The notes beneath the pieces were generated by a model. That model ran no database searches. It was not told where the DNA came from and worked only from the letters and a program-made list of their open reading frames with translations. A stretch of 64,000 bases of DNA from UBA11612 sp963976395. GTDB taxonomy: Bacteria; Pseudomonadota; Alphaproteobacteria; Rhodospirillales; Rhodospirillaceae. The stretch lies in the NCBI GenBank assembly GCA_963976395.1, contig CAXBLG010000001.1, forward strand, positions 1 to 64,000, read 5' to 3'. Position numbers and translations under genes: made by a program. Of this stretch, positions 44,024-52,776 are shown in pieces (the stretch's first letter is position 1; each line of letters starts with the position of its first letter).

Positions 44024-44323
44024 TCAACTTTCAGGCCCTGATTTAGGTGGAGTGTACCTGTAGCCGATAAGGTCACGCTCTCCTTTTAATGCTTGGCGAT
44101 AAAACCACCACGCAAACCAGACAATAACCGGTACAGCGAGAGTGCCTGAAATTGTCATCATGAAGAAAACGTTTTCTTCGCCCCATCGCAGGGGCAAAAC
44201 ACCAATGGCCTCCATCATACTTTCGCACATACGCAAGACGCCAAACCCGGCGACAGCAATGAGAACGCCGACAGTCCCGGCAAATAAGGTCGTGCTGGCA
44301 ACAGCGGTAAGAATGGGAATCAT
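44024..44323 (-). CDS. Small membrane protein, unknown function
   Basis: 99 aa from ATG 44323, chosen because GGAGGG lies 6 bp upstream; a longer frame to 44398 has no such site. Two membrane segments are visible (LFAGTVGVLIAVAGFGVL and MMTISGTLAVPVIVWFAWWFY), with a 15-residue polar link and a basic, polar C-terminal tail (LKGERDLIGYRYTPPKSG). I do not recognise the family. It is convergent with the amidase. Confidence 0.65.
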   Translation of the reverse strand: MIPILTAVASTTLFAGTVGVLIAVAGFGVLRMCESMMEAIGVLPLRWGEENVFFMMTISGTLAVPVIVWFAWWFYRQALKGERDLIGYRYTPPKSGPES

Positions 44324-45143
44324 TTTTTCCCTCCGCGCAAATGCCAGCCACTTTGCTTTCGCATAGAAGTTTTGGAGAAAGAGCAGACCGTGCCGCATAA
44401 AATAATGTCGGCATCAATAAGGGTCCGCCTTAACAATGTGCACATGTTGTATGTCCGCATATATGTCGTAGCGAAGCTCACGCGTGCACCATGATTGGCG
44501 CTGCATGACCGGCTGACGACTATGAAATAAATGAATTGTGTTGCCGAAATTCGGCGGCGTTACGCAGTGCGATGCGGCGGAGCGCGTGCGTCAAAAGTAC
44601 GGGCGTATTTAACACCGTATGGAAGAGAGTTGACCAGTGCGCGATACCGGACAGCACACTTAGTCAGGGTCAACGATTTGCAGCTATGGATCGCCGGCGA
44701 TTTATCAGAAGCAGATCCGGGACTCGCTAGCTCTGTTAGTCGCTGCACCTCTGCGCTTATGCGAATATTTAGGTCACGTTCTGGAAGCCCGTGGTGTACG
44801 GCGTCTGACCTGGGAGCCAAACTTGCTTCTACATCTCCCTGCGATACAGAAATATACTGCGGAAAGCCTGCGCCGGGCCCGTCCAGCAGCAGGGCAAAAG
44901 CCAGCACCGCAATCCAAAGAGCTATCCCTCTGCGCGACAGCATCTTCAATCTCGATGTTTTTTGCGGATATGAATTCATACCGACTTGAATTTATTTGTG
45001 CTTGAACAATGAAATGGTAGCACGCGACAAAATAGCAATAACAAATACATGCGCCATGTCGCGTTATTAAAATCTATAGACCTCTGATACCACAATTAGA
45101 ATGAAATAGGATATTCATCTGGGCAAATCCTTTTCGTAAAACT
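44324..45143. other. Gene-poor, AT-richer stretch
   Basis: 820 bp with at most one doubtful small gene (44560-44943, minus, listed separately). It is visibly richer in A/T than the housekeeping genes and holds a short palindrome ATGTGCACAT at 44436-44445, about 110 bp upstream of the small membrane protein. I see no RNA gene, transposase remnant or long repeat. Confidence 0.4.
44560..44943 (-). CDS. Doubtful small secreted protein
   Basis: 127 aa from ATG 44943 (a longer start at 44979 is possible). The N-terminus MLSRRGIALWIAVLAFALLL is a convincing signal peptide with possible cleavage near GAG-F. The rest is polar with two Cys (HSCKSLTLTKCAVRYRAL) and no family I recognise. Against it, an overlapping plus-strand frame is about as long, the C-terminus is Arg/Pro rich and the ribosome-binding site is weak. 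Confidence 0.3.
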   Translation of the reverse strand: MLSRRGIALWIAVLAFALLLDGPGAGFPQYISVSQGDVEASLAPRSDAVHHGLPERDLNIRISAEVQRLTELASPGSASDKSPAIHSCKSLTLTKCAVRYRALVNSLPYGVKYARTFDARAPPHRTA

Positions 45144-46022
45144 CTACAGAGTATTATCTGCCGCCGGTTTCAATGCGACAATCAGCCGATAATGCATCCC
45201 TCCCATACGATAAAGCGCCTCCAACAGAAAACCGCCGATCATCGCATCAAACACATCGCGCAAACCGCGGGTCGGGGCTACGCGGCGCGCCAGCCCAAAT
45301 ACCGCGATCAGCACTTTCAGCCAGTATAGAGGGCGGGGGCGCAGCCGGTTGGTCAGGTCTTCCTCCCGCAGTGGTTTTAGTCCGGCGGCAACGATGGCCG
45401 CACGATAGCTAGCCGCGTCGGCCAATACGGGGCATCGCCAATGCGTCTTGAACGCGGCCAACATGCCGCCCTCCGCGTTTGCGTCTGGCATGTCGTCGAC
45501 AATCAGCAACAAACCACAGGGCACAAGAGCGGTGGCCAGATTAGCTATGGCAGCGGTCGGATCGGCGCTGTGCGCTAGAGACTCAATCGCGATAACAGCG
45601 TTATAAGATCCGCTGACCGGCGCGTGATAGCTGCGCAAATGAAAATGGCAACATTCCGCCACCCCTCGACGCACGGCCTCTGCTTCGGCCCGGTGGACTT
45701 GTTGCGGACTTAAGGTTAGGCCATCATAGAAACCGCCGACGCGTTCCCGCCAGCGAAAGATCGTTCCGCCCAAACCGCAGCCCGCGTCCAGCACTCTTGG
45801 TTCTGCGGGCAACCCGGCTGCAATCGCAGCCTCTAAAATCAACCGGTCAAGCCGCTCAGGCGCAGCATTTTCTAAGTTTTTTTCCCCCGTCGTACCGGCG
45901 AGGAAACGATGAGTAGCCCCTTGAGACGCACCACCACCGCGACCTACTCGATGCGCCAAATCAAGAAAGCGCGACAGGTTGTCGTAGTAGGCTGCGATGC
46001 CGTCCGCCTTGCTCTCTTTCAT
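45144..46022 (-). CDS. SAM-dependent methyltransferase, class I
   Basis: 292 aa. Motif I is RVLDAGCGLGGTIFRW near residues 79-94; GLTLSPQQVHRAEAEAVRRG near 100-119 and YNAVIAIESLAHSADP near 140-155 are motifs II and IV in the style of small-molecule methyltransferases (sarcosine/dimethylglycine or cyclopropane-fatty-acid synthase-like branch). The C-terminal region ends GGMHYRLIVALKP. Substrate unknown. It starts 22 bp after the DUF952 gene on the same strand, so the two may be cotranscribed with trpS upstream. Confidence 0.82.
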   Translation of the reverse strand: MKESKADGIAAYYDNLSRFLDLAHRVGRGGGASQGATHRFLAGTTGEKNLENAAPERLDRLILEAAIAAGLPAEPRVLDAGCGLGGTIFRWRERVGGFYDGLTLSPQQVHRAEAEAVRRGVAECCHFHLRSYHAPVSGSYNAVIAIESLAHSADPTAAIANLATALVPCGLLLIVDDMPDANAEGGMLAAFKTHWRCPVLADAASYRAAIVAAGLKPLREEDLTNRLRPRPLYWLKVLIAVFGLARRVAPTRGLRDVFDAMIGGFLLEALYRMGGMHYRLIVALKPAADNTL

Positions 46023-46044
46023 TCATGCCCCGCTATTGAATGAT

Positions 46045-46380
46045 TCAGTCGAGGAAGCGAAGTTGCGGTGTTCCAGCTTCATCGAGCGGCGCGTCATAAA
46101 CTTCGATAACTTGTTCGACGGCAAGAGGTCCGTACACGTGCGGAAAGAGTATACCCCCGCGTGAAGGCTCCCAACGTAGAGAATCTCCGAGTTCTTCTTC
46201 ACGCACTTCAAGCACCACCAAGTCCTGCACGCCGCTAAAATGAAGACGTGCGGTGTCATGAAGCTGCGCAGCAGCCGAGAAGTGAATGAATCCGTCGCGG
46301 CGGTCTACCTCAGAGCCGATGAACTCGCCTAAGTCTTGCGCCGCTGACCATTCGTCGCGTGTGAGAATTTTATAAATCAC
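46045..46380 (-). CDS. DUF952 family protein
   Basis: 111 aa. Begins MIYKILTRDEWSAAQ and contains DGFIHFSAAAQLHDTARLHF and PSRGGILFPHVYGPL, the core pattern of DUF952, a small cytoplasmic family with an ADP-ribosyltransferase-like fold of uncertain function. Length is normal. It lies 45 bp after trpS on the same strand. Confidence 0.88.
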   Translation of the reverse strand: MIYKILTRDEWSAAQDLGEFIGSEVDRRDGFIHFSAAAQLHDTARLHFSGVQDLVVLEVREEELGDSLRWEPSRGGILFPHVYGPLAVEQVIEVYDAPLDEAGTPQLRFLD

Positions 46381-46425
46381 TGACGCGCCCCACGGTCTGC
46401 GGTCACACAGCTAAACAATATCAAT

Positions 46426-47466
46426 CTAGCGGTCACTGGGCAGGAAGCCGACGGCGCTGTAGGCCTCTTTCAGAACGGCGCTGGCAATCTCGTTTGCGCT
46501 ATCCGCGCCGCGCTTCAATATGCTGTCGATTTCCGTAGGATCCGCCATTAAGCGCTGCATTTCGGCGGTGATGGGGCCTAGCACGCCGACGGCCGCTTCG
46601 GTCAAGCGGGTCTTAAATTGCGAGAACTGCCACCCTTCCGTCTCAACCAAAACTTCAGCCAGGGTGCGATCCGTCAGGGCCGCGTAAATGTTCAAAAGAT
46701 TGGACGCTTCAGGCCGGTTTTCCAGTCCCTCTACCGTGCCCGGTAAAGGCTCTGGATCGGTCGTTGCCTTGCGAATTTTTTGGGCGATGTCGTCCTCTGA
46801 ATCGGTCATGTTGATGCGTGAATAAGCGGACGGATCGGATTTCGACATCTTCTTAGTGCCGTCGCGCAAGGACATCACGCGCATGCCTGGTCCTTGAATC
46901 ACCGGCTCGGGCAACGGAAATAACTCTATACCGTAGTCGTTGTTGAATTTCTGGGCGATGTCGCGAGCTAATTCCAAATGCTGCTTTTGGTCTTCACCCA
47001 CGGGCACATGCGTCGCTTTGTACACCAGAATGTCAGCGGCCATGAGATTAGGATAGACATATAGTCCGGACGAGGCCGCCTCGCGATTCTTGCCGGCTTT
47101 GTCCTTGAACTGAGTCATGCGATTGAGCCAACCCATACGCGCGACACAATTGAAAATCCAGGCGAGCTGCGCATGAGCAGGCACATGGCTTTGCACAAAA
47201 AGAGTGTTGGTGGCCGGGTCAAGCCCGGCCGCGATATAGCCCGCCGCGACTTCGCGGGTGGCGCGTGCCAGCTCAGCCGGCTCCTGCCAAATCGTGATGG
47301 CGTGCATATCGACAATGCAAAATAGACATTGATAGTCCGTCTGCATCGCGGCCCAGTTGCGGATCGCGCCAAGATAATTTCCGAGATGAAGATTGCCGGT
47401 CGGCTGAATACCCGAAAGGATACGGCCTTTTTTCCCCTGGGGGTGCGGTATGGACCCGCTGGTCAT
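46426..47466 (-). CDS. trpS: Tryptophanyl-tRNA synthetase
   Basis: 346 aa class Ic synthetase charging tRNA-Trp. RILSGIQPTGNLHLGNYLGAI at residues 14-34 contains the HIGH-type motif HLGN; KMSKSDPSAYS near 205 is KMSKS. Further family marks are FCIVDMHAIT and FKDKAGKNREAASSGLYVYPNLMAADIL. I chose ATG 47466 (MTSGSIPHPQGKKGR), with AAGGGA upstream; a longer open frame reaches into murJ but adds unrelated residues. It is the third gene of a glnD-murJ-trpS order typical of Alphaproteobacteria, 97 bp after murJ. Confidence 0.97.
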   Translation of the reverse strand: MTSGSIPHPQGKKGRILSGIQPTGNLHLGNYLGAIRNWAAMQTDYQCLFCIVDMHAITIWQEPAELARATREVAAGYIAAGLDPATNTLFVQSHVPAHAQLAWIFNCVARMGWLNRMTQFKDKAGKNREAASSGLYVYPNLMAADILVYKATHVPVGEDQKQHLELARDIAQKFNNDYGIELFPLPEPVIQGPGMRVMSLRDGTKKMSKSDPSAYSRINMTDSEDDIAQKIRKATTDPEPLPGTVEGLENRPEASNLLNIYAALTDRTLAEVLVETEGWQFSQFKTRLTEAAVGVLGPITAEMQRLMADPTEIDSILKRGADSANEIASAVLKEAYSAVGFLPSDR

Positions 47467-47563
47467 GGGATCAATCCCTTGCTGTGTTAAACGGATGTTT
47501 GGAGCCATCCGTAGCTGGTCTTTATGACCCGCGCGCGGGTGGTAGCGCGCGGACAGGAAATCG

Positions 47564-49201
47564 TCAAGACGCGGAAGCCCCAGGAGACGGCACGGCTTTG
47601 CGGCGTCTGAGCTGCTCGAGGTCCGACTTTTCGGCTGCACCGAGCACAAGCGCGCTGAGGGCAAACACAAAACCGCCGATAGCAATAAGAACAGCAAGGG
47701 CGAGTGCGCGCATCCATTCCGGCCCGGCTGCGACACCGGCAGCGCCAAAAACAGGGCCCGCAACCTCATGCAGACCCTGCAGGCCAAGCCAGAGCGCTGC
47801 GGCCATGACCGCCGTACTGAGTGCAATGCGGGGAAGACGGCGCGCGAGACGGGCATCAAATCTGAAATGACCGCGACGGAAAAGGACCACCGCTAGGGCG
47901 CTCGCGTTGAGCCAAGCAGACAAGGACGTCGCAAGAGCAATACCGACGTGACCAAAGACTCGCATTAAAATCAGCGCAAAGACGACGTTGAGGATAAGAG
48001 CCGCTACAGAAATTTTTACTGGCGTTGCTGTGTCGTATCGGCCGAAAAAGCCAGGGGCTAAAGCCTTAACTAAAACGTAGGCAGGAAGGCCAAAGGAGAA
48101 GGCGGCGAGAGCCGTCGCCACCGCGCTCCGGTCTGTTGCATCGAAGGCGCCCCGTTCAAACAACGTTGCCGCAATCGGTCCGGCGAGCATGGCAATTCCG
48201 ACGGCGGCGGGCAAAGTAAGCAGAAGCGAAATTTCAACGGCACGGTTTTGATTACCCATGGCTGCAGTTTCATTCCCGGCCTGAATCTGGCGCGAGAGCA
48301 TCGGTAACAGAGCCACACCCACCGCTACACCCACCACGCCGAGCGGAAGCTGGTTAACCCGATCAGCAAAATATAGCCACGACACCGCCCCGGCGGAGAC
48401 CAAAGTCGCCAGCGCATTGTTGACGAGAATATTGATTTGATAAACGCCAACTCCGAACGCCAGCGGCAACATGCGTTTTAAAACATCCTTCACTTCACGC
48501 GATAAACGCGGGCGCACAAACCGCAAACTCGCCATCGCCCGGCGGCACGACGCCCACATCCATAAAAATTGAATCACACCCGCCGCGCTTACACCAACAA
48601 CAAGAAAGAGCGCAAGATCACCATCGATCCCAACCGCCGCCAGAAGAAACGCTATTAAAGTAAGATTGAGAAGGATCGGCGTTGCCGCAGCGGCGGCGAA
48701 CCTATCAAGAGCGTTCAAGACACCTGATTGCAGTGAGACCAACGAGATAAAGAAAAGGTACGGGAAAGCAATGCGCGCAAGATCGGTCGTGCGATCAAGA
48801 TCGCCGGTCTCGGCAAAGCCAGGTGCGATGATCGGAATCACCCAGGGCATGAGCGCTATCATCGCCGCGCTAAATAGCGCAAGTACACTGGCAAGAACCG
48901 CCATGGCTTCCTCGGCGAACGCAAGCGCTTGCGCGCGACCCTGTTTCTCCAGCAGGCCGGAAAACACCGGCACAAAGCCTGCGGCAAAGGCTCCTTCGGC
49001 AAATAGGCGGCGGAAGAGATTGGGAAACTGAAAGGCGACAAAGAACGCATCTGCCGCCGCGCCCGCGCCGAGGAAGGCCGCAATCAGAATATCGCGAGTA
49101 AAACCGGTGATCCGGCTAAGAAGGGTAAAGGATCCGACAGTGGCGACCGCTCGCAAAAGCGACGGCGCCGAGGGTGCGGCCTTGGATATAGGTGTGGACA
49201 T
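47564..49201 (-). CDS. murJ: Lipid II flippase
   Basis: 545 aa with about 14 membrane segments. Moves lipid II across the inner membrane for peptidoglycan synthesis. ATVGSFTLLSRITGFTRDILIAAFLGAG at the N-terminus, FFVAFQFPNLFRRLFAEGAFAAGFVP near 50-75 and the later YFADRVNQLPLGVVGVAVGVALLP near 245 are diagnostic of MurJ/MviN. The essential arginines of the N-terminal part (TRD, RRLFAEG) are present. It sits between glnD (128 bp upstream) and trpS on the same strand. Confidence 0.97.
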   Translation of the reverse strand: MSTPISKAAPSAPSLLRAVATVGSFTLLSRITGFTRDILIAAFLGAGAAADAFFVAFQFPNLFRRLFAEGAFAAGFVPVFSGLLEKQGRAQALAFAEEAMAVLASVLALFSAAMIALMPWVIPIIAPGFAETGDLDRTTDLARIAFPYLFFISLVSLQSGVLNALDRFAAAAATPILLNLTLIAFLLAAVGIDGDLALFLVVGVSAAGVIQFLWMWASCRRAMASLRFVRPRLSREVKDVLKRMLPLAFGVGVYQINILVNNALATLVSAGAVSWLYFADRVNQLPLGVVGVAVGVALLPMLSRQIQAGNETAAMGNQNRAVEISLLLTLPAAVGIAMLAGPIAATLFERGAFDATDRSAVATALAAFSFGLPAYVLVKALAPGFFGRYDTATPVKISVAALILNVVFALILMRVFGHVGIALATSLSAWLNASALAVVLFRRGHFRFDARLARRLPRIALSTAVMAAALWLGLQGLHEVAGPVFGAAGVAAGPEWMRALALAVLIAIGGFVFALSALVLGAAEKSDLEQLRRRKAVPSPGASAS

Positions 49202-49329
49202 AGGTTTAGGTGTTTACCCTATCCGGCGGGCCTGGGGAATCCGGCTTAATCACGCTTCAATACCATAGGCGCCTTACGCTCTTTTTCAGGCGGTTTGCCG
49301 GCATTATTGCGGCAGCGGCGGGCACATCC

Positions 49330-52152
49330 TTATCCGGTGGCGCGCTTTGGGGTTTGCTTGCGGGCCGGCTTGGGATCTTTTTTTGCGGCCGGCGCGGGCT
49401 TGCGCCGGACTGACACTGCATCCGCCTTAACGCCGATCGCCTCGCCCAGGGCTTCACGGATCTGACGGATTTTAGTTTCGTGCTCGACCCGCATCCCAAA
49501 AATGTCCTTCACATAAAAGACGTCCACTACCCGCTCGCCGTAGGTCGAGATATGAGCCGAGAAAATTTGCAAGCCAAGGTCGGTCATCGCTTTAGTGACG
49601 TCGGCCAGGAAGCCCGGGCGGTCGTGGCCGTTGACTTCAATAACACTGCACATCTTGGATGCCGTGTTGTCGATGATCACACGGGGCGGCACCTCTAACG
49701 CCCTCGCCCGCTCGGGCAAATGAGACGTGACCTTGGGCAGTTCGAGCTTGAAGCGCACCCGACCTTCCAGAAGTGCCGTGACACGCGACTTGATACGCGA
49801 GAGGCGGCTTTCAGACGTAATGGCTTGGCCTTGCTGGTCTTGAAGAGTGAAAGTGTCCACGGCCATGCCGTTCGAGAATGTCAGGATTTTGGCGTCCACC
49901 ACCGATACGCCAGCCAGGGTCAGCGCGCGGGCAATGTCGGCAAACAGACCAGGGTGGTCATGAGTATAAATCACCATATGGGTCGCATCGCGCTCTTCAT
50001 CGACCGTAAAATCGAACGCCAGTTTATCGCCGGCCTCATCGGCCGTGCGCATGAACCGAGCGTATCGCTCCTGCAAATCAATCTCGAAGGTCAACCAGAA
50101 CGCGGGCGGACCAAAGCCGAGAAAAGACTCAAGCGCGTCCTTCGGCCAGTCAGCGAGTCGGACGGCCAGTGCCTCGCGCGCCGCAGTCATTCGGGCATCA
50201 AGACCGGCCGCGGCGTGACCGCCGCGCATGCGCTGATCGGCGCGCATATACAATTCGCGTAGCAGCGTTGCTTTCCAGTTGTTCCACACATTCGGGCCGA
50301 CCGCACGGATATCGGCACACGTCAAAACCAGAAGAAGTTTTAACCTCTCCGGTGACTGCACGGCCTCACAGAATTGAATAATAGTTTGTGGATCATCCAG
50401 ATCGCGCTTAAACGCAGTTGCGCTCATCAGCAAATGGCTGCGCACAAGCCAACTGGTTGTTTCCGTTTCTTCGTCCGTAAGGCCAAGGCGGGGGCAAAGC
50501 TCGTCGGCAATATCGGCTCCGATATTGGAGTGATCACCGCCGCGGCCCTTGGCGATGTCGTGCAGCAAGGTCGCTACGTATAACGCCCGCCGTGATTGAA
50601 CCTTTCCGACCACTTCGGAGGCCACGGGCAACTCGTCTTTAAGGCGTCCCTGCTCGATGCGGTGAAGAATACCGATCGCCCGGATCGTGTGCTCGTCGGT
50701 GGTATAAACGTGGTACATATCGTACTGCATTTGCGCAACAACTCGCGCGAAGTCGGGAATGAAGCGGCCAAACACACCACACTCACTCATAAGACGGAGA
50801 ATCGCTTCTGAACCTTTTTCGGATATCAGAATGTCGATGAATATGCGGTTGGCCTCGGCGTTTTGCCGAAGTTCAGCAACCCGGCGCGCGCTGTTGGCGA
50901 TGTAGCGTAAAGTCGAGGGATGAAAATCAAGACTATGCTTTAGCGCGACCTGAAAAATGCTGAGCAGCTTGATAGGTTCTAACTCAAACGCGTCTTCATC
51001 GAGAACGGTAAGGCGCCCGCCTTCAACCGGAAAGCCATCGACCGAGCGCGTGCGCAATGCCGCCGGTAGGCGGAATTTCGGCTTGCCCCGTCCTTGCTCT
51101 TCTAAAAGTGTACAGAAAATGCGCGTGAGATCACCAACGTCGCGGGCCACTAAGAAGTAGTGTTTCATAAACCGTTCTACGGCCGTGGCCCCGGGTCGGT
51201 CCACATAGCCAAGGCGCGGCGCAATATCGCGCTGAAGATCAAAGGTTAAGCGGTTGTCTGTCCGGCCGGTGATGTAATGAATATGACAGCGCACCGTGGA
51301 AAGAAAATCCCGAGCTTTAACAAAGCGCGTGGCCGCATCATCATCTAAAACACCCATAGCTTCCAGTTTTCGGACATCGGAAACGCCGTAGAGATATTTC
51401 GCAATCCAATACAGCGTATGCAAATCGCGCAGACCGCCCTTGTCTTCTTTGACGTTAGGTTCAAGACGATAGCGCGAGTCGCCCAGTTTCTCATGGCGCT
51501 GATCGCGTTCGGCGAGTTTCGCTTGTACAAAGTCGCTTGCCGTGCCGCGTTTAATTTCTTTGTTGAACCGCGAGACCAGTTCTGCTGCAAGCTCCTGATC
51601 CCCCCACACCCAACGCGCTTCGAGCAACGTTGTGCGAATGGTCATATCTGCTTTGGCTTGAGCGATATTATCGTCCACAGATCGAACCGCATGTCCGACC
51701 TTAAGGCCCATGTCCCACAGCAGATAGAGCATGAACTCTACAAGTTGTTCGGTGAATGGGGTTTGCTTGTAAGGCAGCAGAAACAGTAGATCGACATCAG
51801 AGAGCGGCGCGAGTTCGCCGCGCCCATAACCGCCGATAGCAATGATGCTGATGCGCTCGCCGGTGGTGGGCACGCCCCGGCGAACCGAATACACAATCGC
51901 ATAATCAAAAATAATGCGGATCACCTGATCCATGAGATAACAGTGAGCCGCCACCGCATCGATGCCGCTGTATCCGCTTTGTTCAAACCGTGCGCGTATC
52001 ACCTCGCCGCCCGCTTTAAACGCATCTTTCATCACCTCAAGCAGCGATGCGCGCTTGACCTCTTCACTGGTATCCTCCGCAGCCATAGTGTCGAGGATCG
52101 CGTGAATTTTGCGGCGGTCGATGATTTCGCGGGGTTTATAAATATGTCTCAC
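49330..52152 (-). CDS. glnD: Bifunctional [protein-PII] uridylyltransferase/uridylyl-removing enzyme
   Basis: 940 aa nitrogen sensor that uridylylates PII proteins when glutamine is low and removes UMP when it is high. Nucleotidyltransferase motif GGYGRGELAPLSDVDLLFL near 103-122 has both metal-binding Asp. The HD hydrolase domain has LLHDIAKGRGGDHSNIG near 525-542. Two ACT domains follow (MVIYTHDHPGLFADIARAL, IEVNGHDRPGFLADVTKAM) for glutamine sensing. A lysine/alanine-rich tail (APAAKKDPKPARK) closes the protein. The GTG start at 52150 has AGG 7 bp upstream. PII genes are not in the window. Confidence 0.97.
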   Translation of the reverse strand: MRHIYKPREIIDRRKIHAILDTMAAEDTSEEVKRASLLEVMKDAFKAGGEVIRARFEQSGYSGIDAVAAHCYLMDQVIRIIFDYAIVYSVRRGVPTTGERISIIAIGGYGRGELAPLSDVDLLFLLPYKQTPFTEQLVEFMLYLLWDMGLKVGHAVRSVDDNIAQAKADMTIRTTLLEARWVWGDQELAAELVSRFNKEIKRGTASDFVQAKLAERDQRHEKLGDSRYRLEPNVKEDKGGLRDLHTLYWIAKYLYGVSDVRKLEAMGVLDDDAATRFVKARDFLSTVRCHIHYITGRTDNRLTFDLQRDIAPRLGYVDRPGATAVERFMKHYFLVARDVGDLTRIFCTLLEEQGRGKPKFRLPAALRTRSVDGFPVEGGRLTVLDEDAFELEPIKLLSIFQVALKHSLDFHPSTLRYIANSARRVAELRQNAEANRIFIDILISEKGSEAILRLMSECGVFGRFIPDFARVVAQMQYDMYHVYTTDEHTIRAIGILHRIEQGRLKDELPVASEVVGKVQSRRALYVATLLHDIAKGRGGDHSNIGADIADELCPRLGLTDEETETTSWLVRSHLLMSATAFKRDLDDPQTIIQFCEAVQSPERLKLLLVLTCADIRAVGPNVWNNWKATLLRELYMRADQRMRGGHAAAGLDARMTAAREALAVRLADWPKDALESFLGFGPPAFWLTFEIDLQERYARFMRTADEAGDKLAFDFTVDEERDATHMVIYTHDHPGLFADIARALTLAGVSVVDAKILTFSNGMAVDTFTLQDQQGQAITSESRLSRIKSRVTALLEGRVRFKLELPKVTSHLPERARALEVPPRVIIDNTASKMCSVIEVNGHDRPGFLADVTKAMTDLGLQIFSAHISTYGERVVDVFYVKDIFGMRVEHETKIRQIREALGEAIGVKADAVSVRRKPAPAAKKDPKPARKQTPKRATG

Positions 52153-52239
52153 GTTTTACCTAAGGCCGGTTTGAAGAAAGAGCGAGGGATCAACGCATCC
52201 GTCGGCGTCAATTACGTTCCAATTTGCGATTCAGCAAGC

Positions 52240-52629
52240 TCACTTCAGCCGAAAACCTTGCTCGCGCGCCTGCTCGTCTGAAACATGAATAACCCGCTCT
52301 TTCGCCGGTTGTCGCATGGGCGGGGATTTAACCGCACCGGGTGTAGAAACGCTCGACTTTGCTAAGTTTTCAATCGCAAATCGCGAGCGGACTCTGGCGC
52401 TGACGATGGCAAGTAACTCCAGTGTTTTCGCCTGGGCTACAAAAATCAGCGCCAAAACAAAAGCCGCCCCTGCACCAATCATGACATAGGCCTCGTTCAC
52501 CCATGTGTAACTTGAAAACGACAGCAAAATGCAGATGCCGCTGCCGATAAGGCTAAGAACACCCATGCCCGAAAGAATCCGCGCAATCGCAGGTATATTG
52601 GGCTTATCGGGGTCGACTTCAAAAACCAT
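52240..52629 (-). CDS. Small membrane protein between glnD and mutS
   Basis: 129 aa from ATG 52629, preceded by a strong GGGAGA site. Two membrane segments (ILSGMGVLSLIGSGICILLSF and VMIGAGAAFVLALIFVAQA) are followed by a cytoplasmic tail of about 55 residues ending EQAREQGFRLK. I do not recognise a named family. It lies between mutS and glnD on the same strand and may be cotranscribed with glnD. Confidence 0.7.
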   Translation of the reverse strand: MVFEVDPDKPNIPAIARILSGMGVLSLIGSGICILLSFSSYTWVNEAYVMIGAGAAFVLALIFVAQAKTLELLAIVSARVRSRFAIENLAKSSVSTPGAVKSPPMRQPAKERVIHVSDEQAREQGFRLK

Positions 52630-52776
52630 GGCAAATCTCCCTCGGCTCAAGGCCGCTTGCTGCCAAGACCGCACGCAATATGAACCGTTCGAGACATTAT
52701 AGCAGACTGCCGCCCCGGCAGCCCTCTTTGAGTCCTCTGCATCATCGCTCTGCCGAAAGAATTAGCGGACCGGCCC

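Noticed and set aside
44531..44989. Plus-strand 152-aa frame in the gene-poor stretch
   Set aside because: Composition is Arg/Cys/Ser-rich without motif; the minus-strand frame at least has a signal peptide.
47467..47859. N-terminal extension of trpS reaching into murJ
   Set aside because: The added residues are Arg/Cys/Leu-rich, overlap the end of murJ and lack similarity to TrpS; ATG 47466 fits the family start.
52696..52701. TATAAT on the minus strand upstream of the small membrane protein at 52.6 kb
   Set aside because: No matching -35 element at the right distance; too weak to annotate as a promoter.
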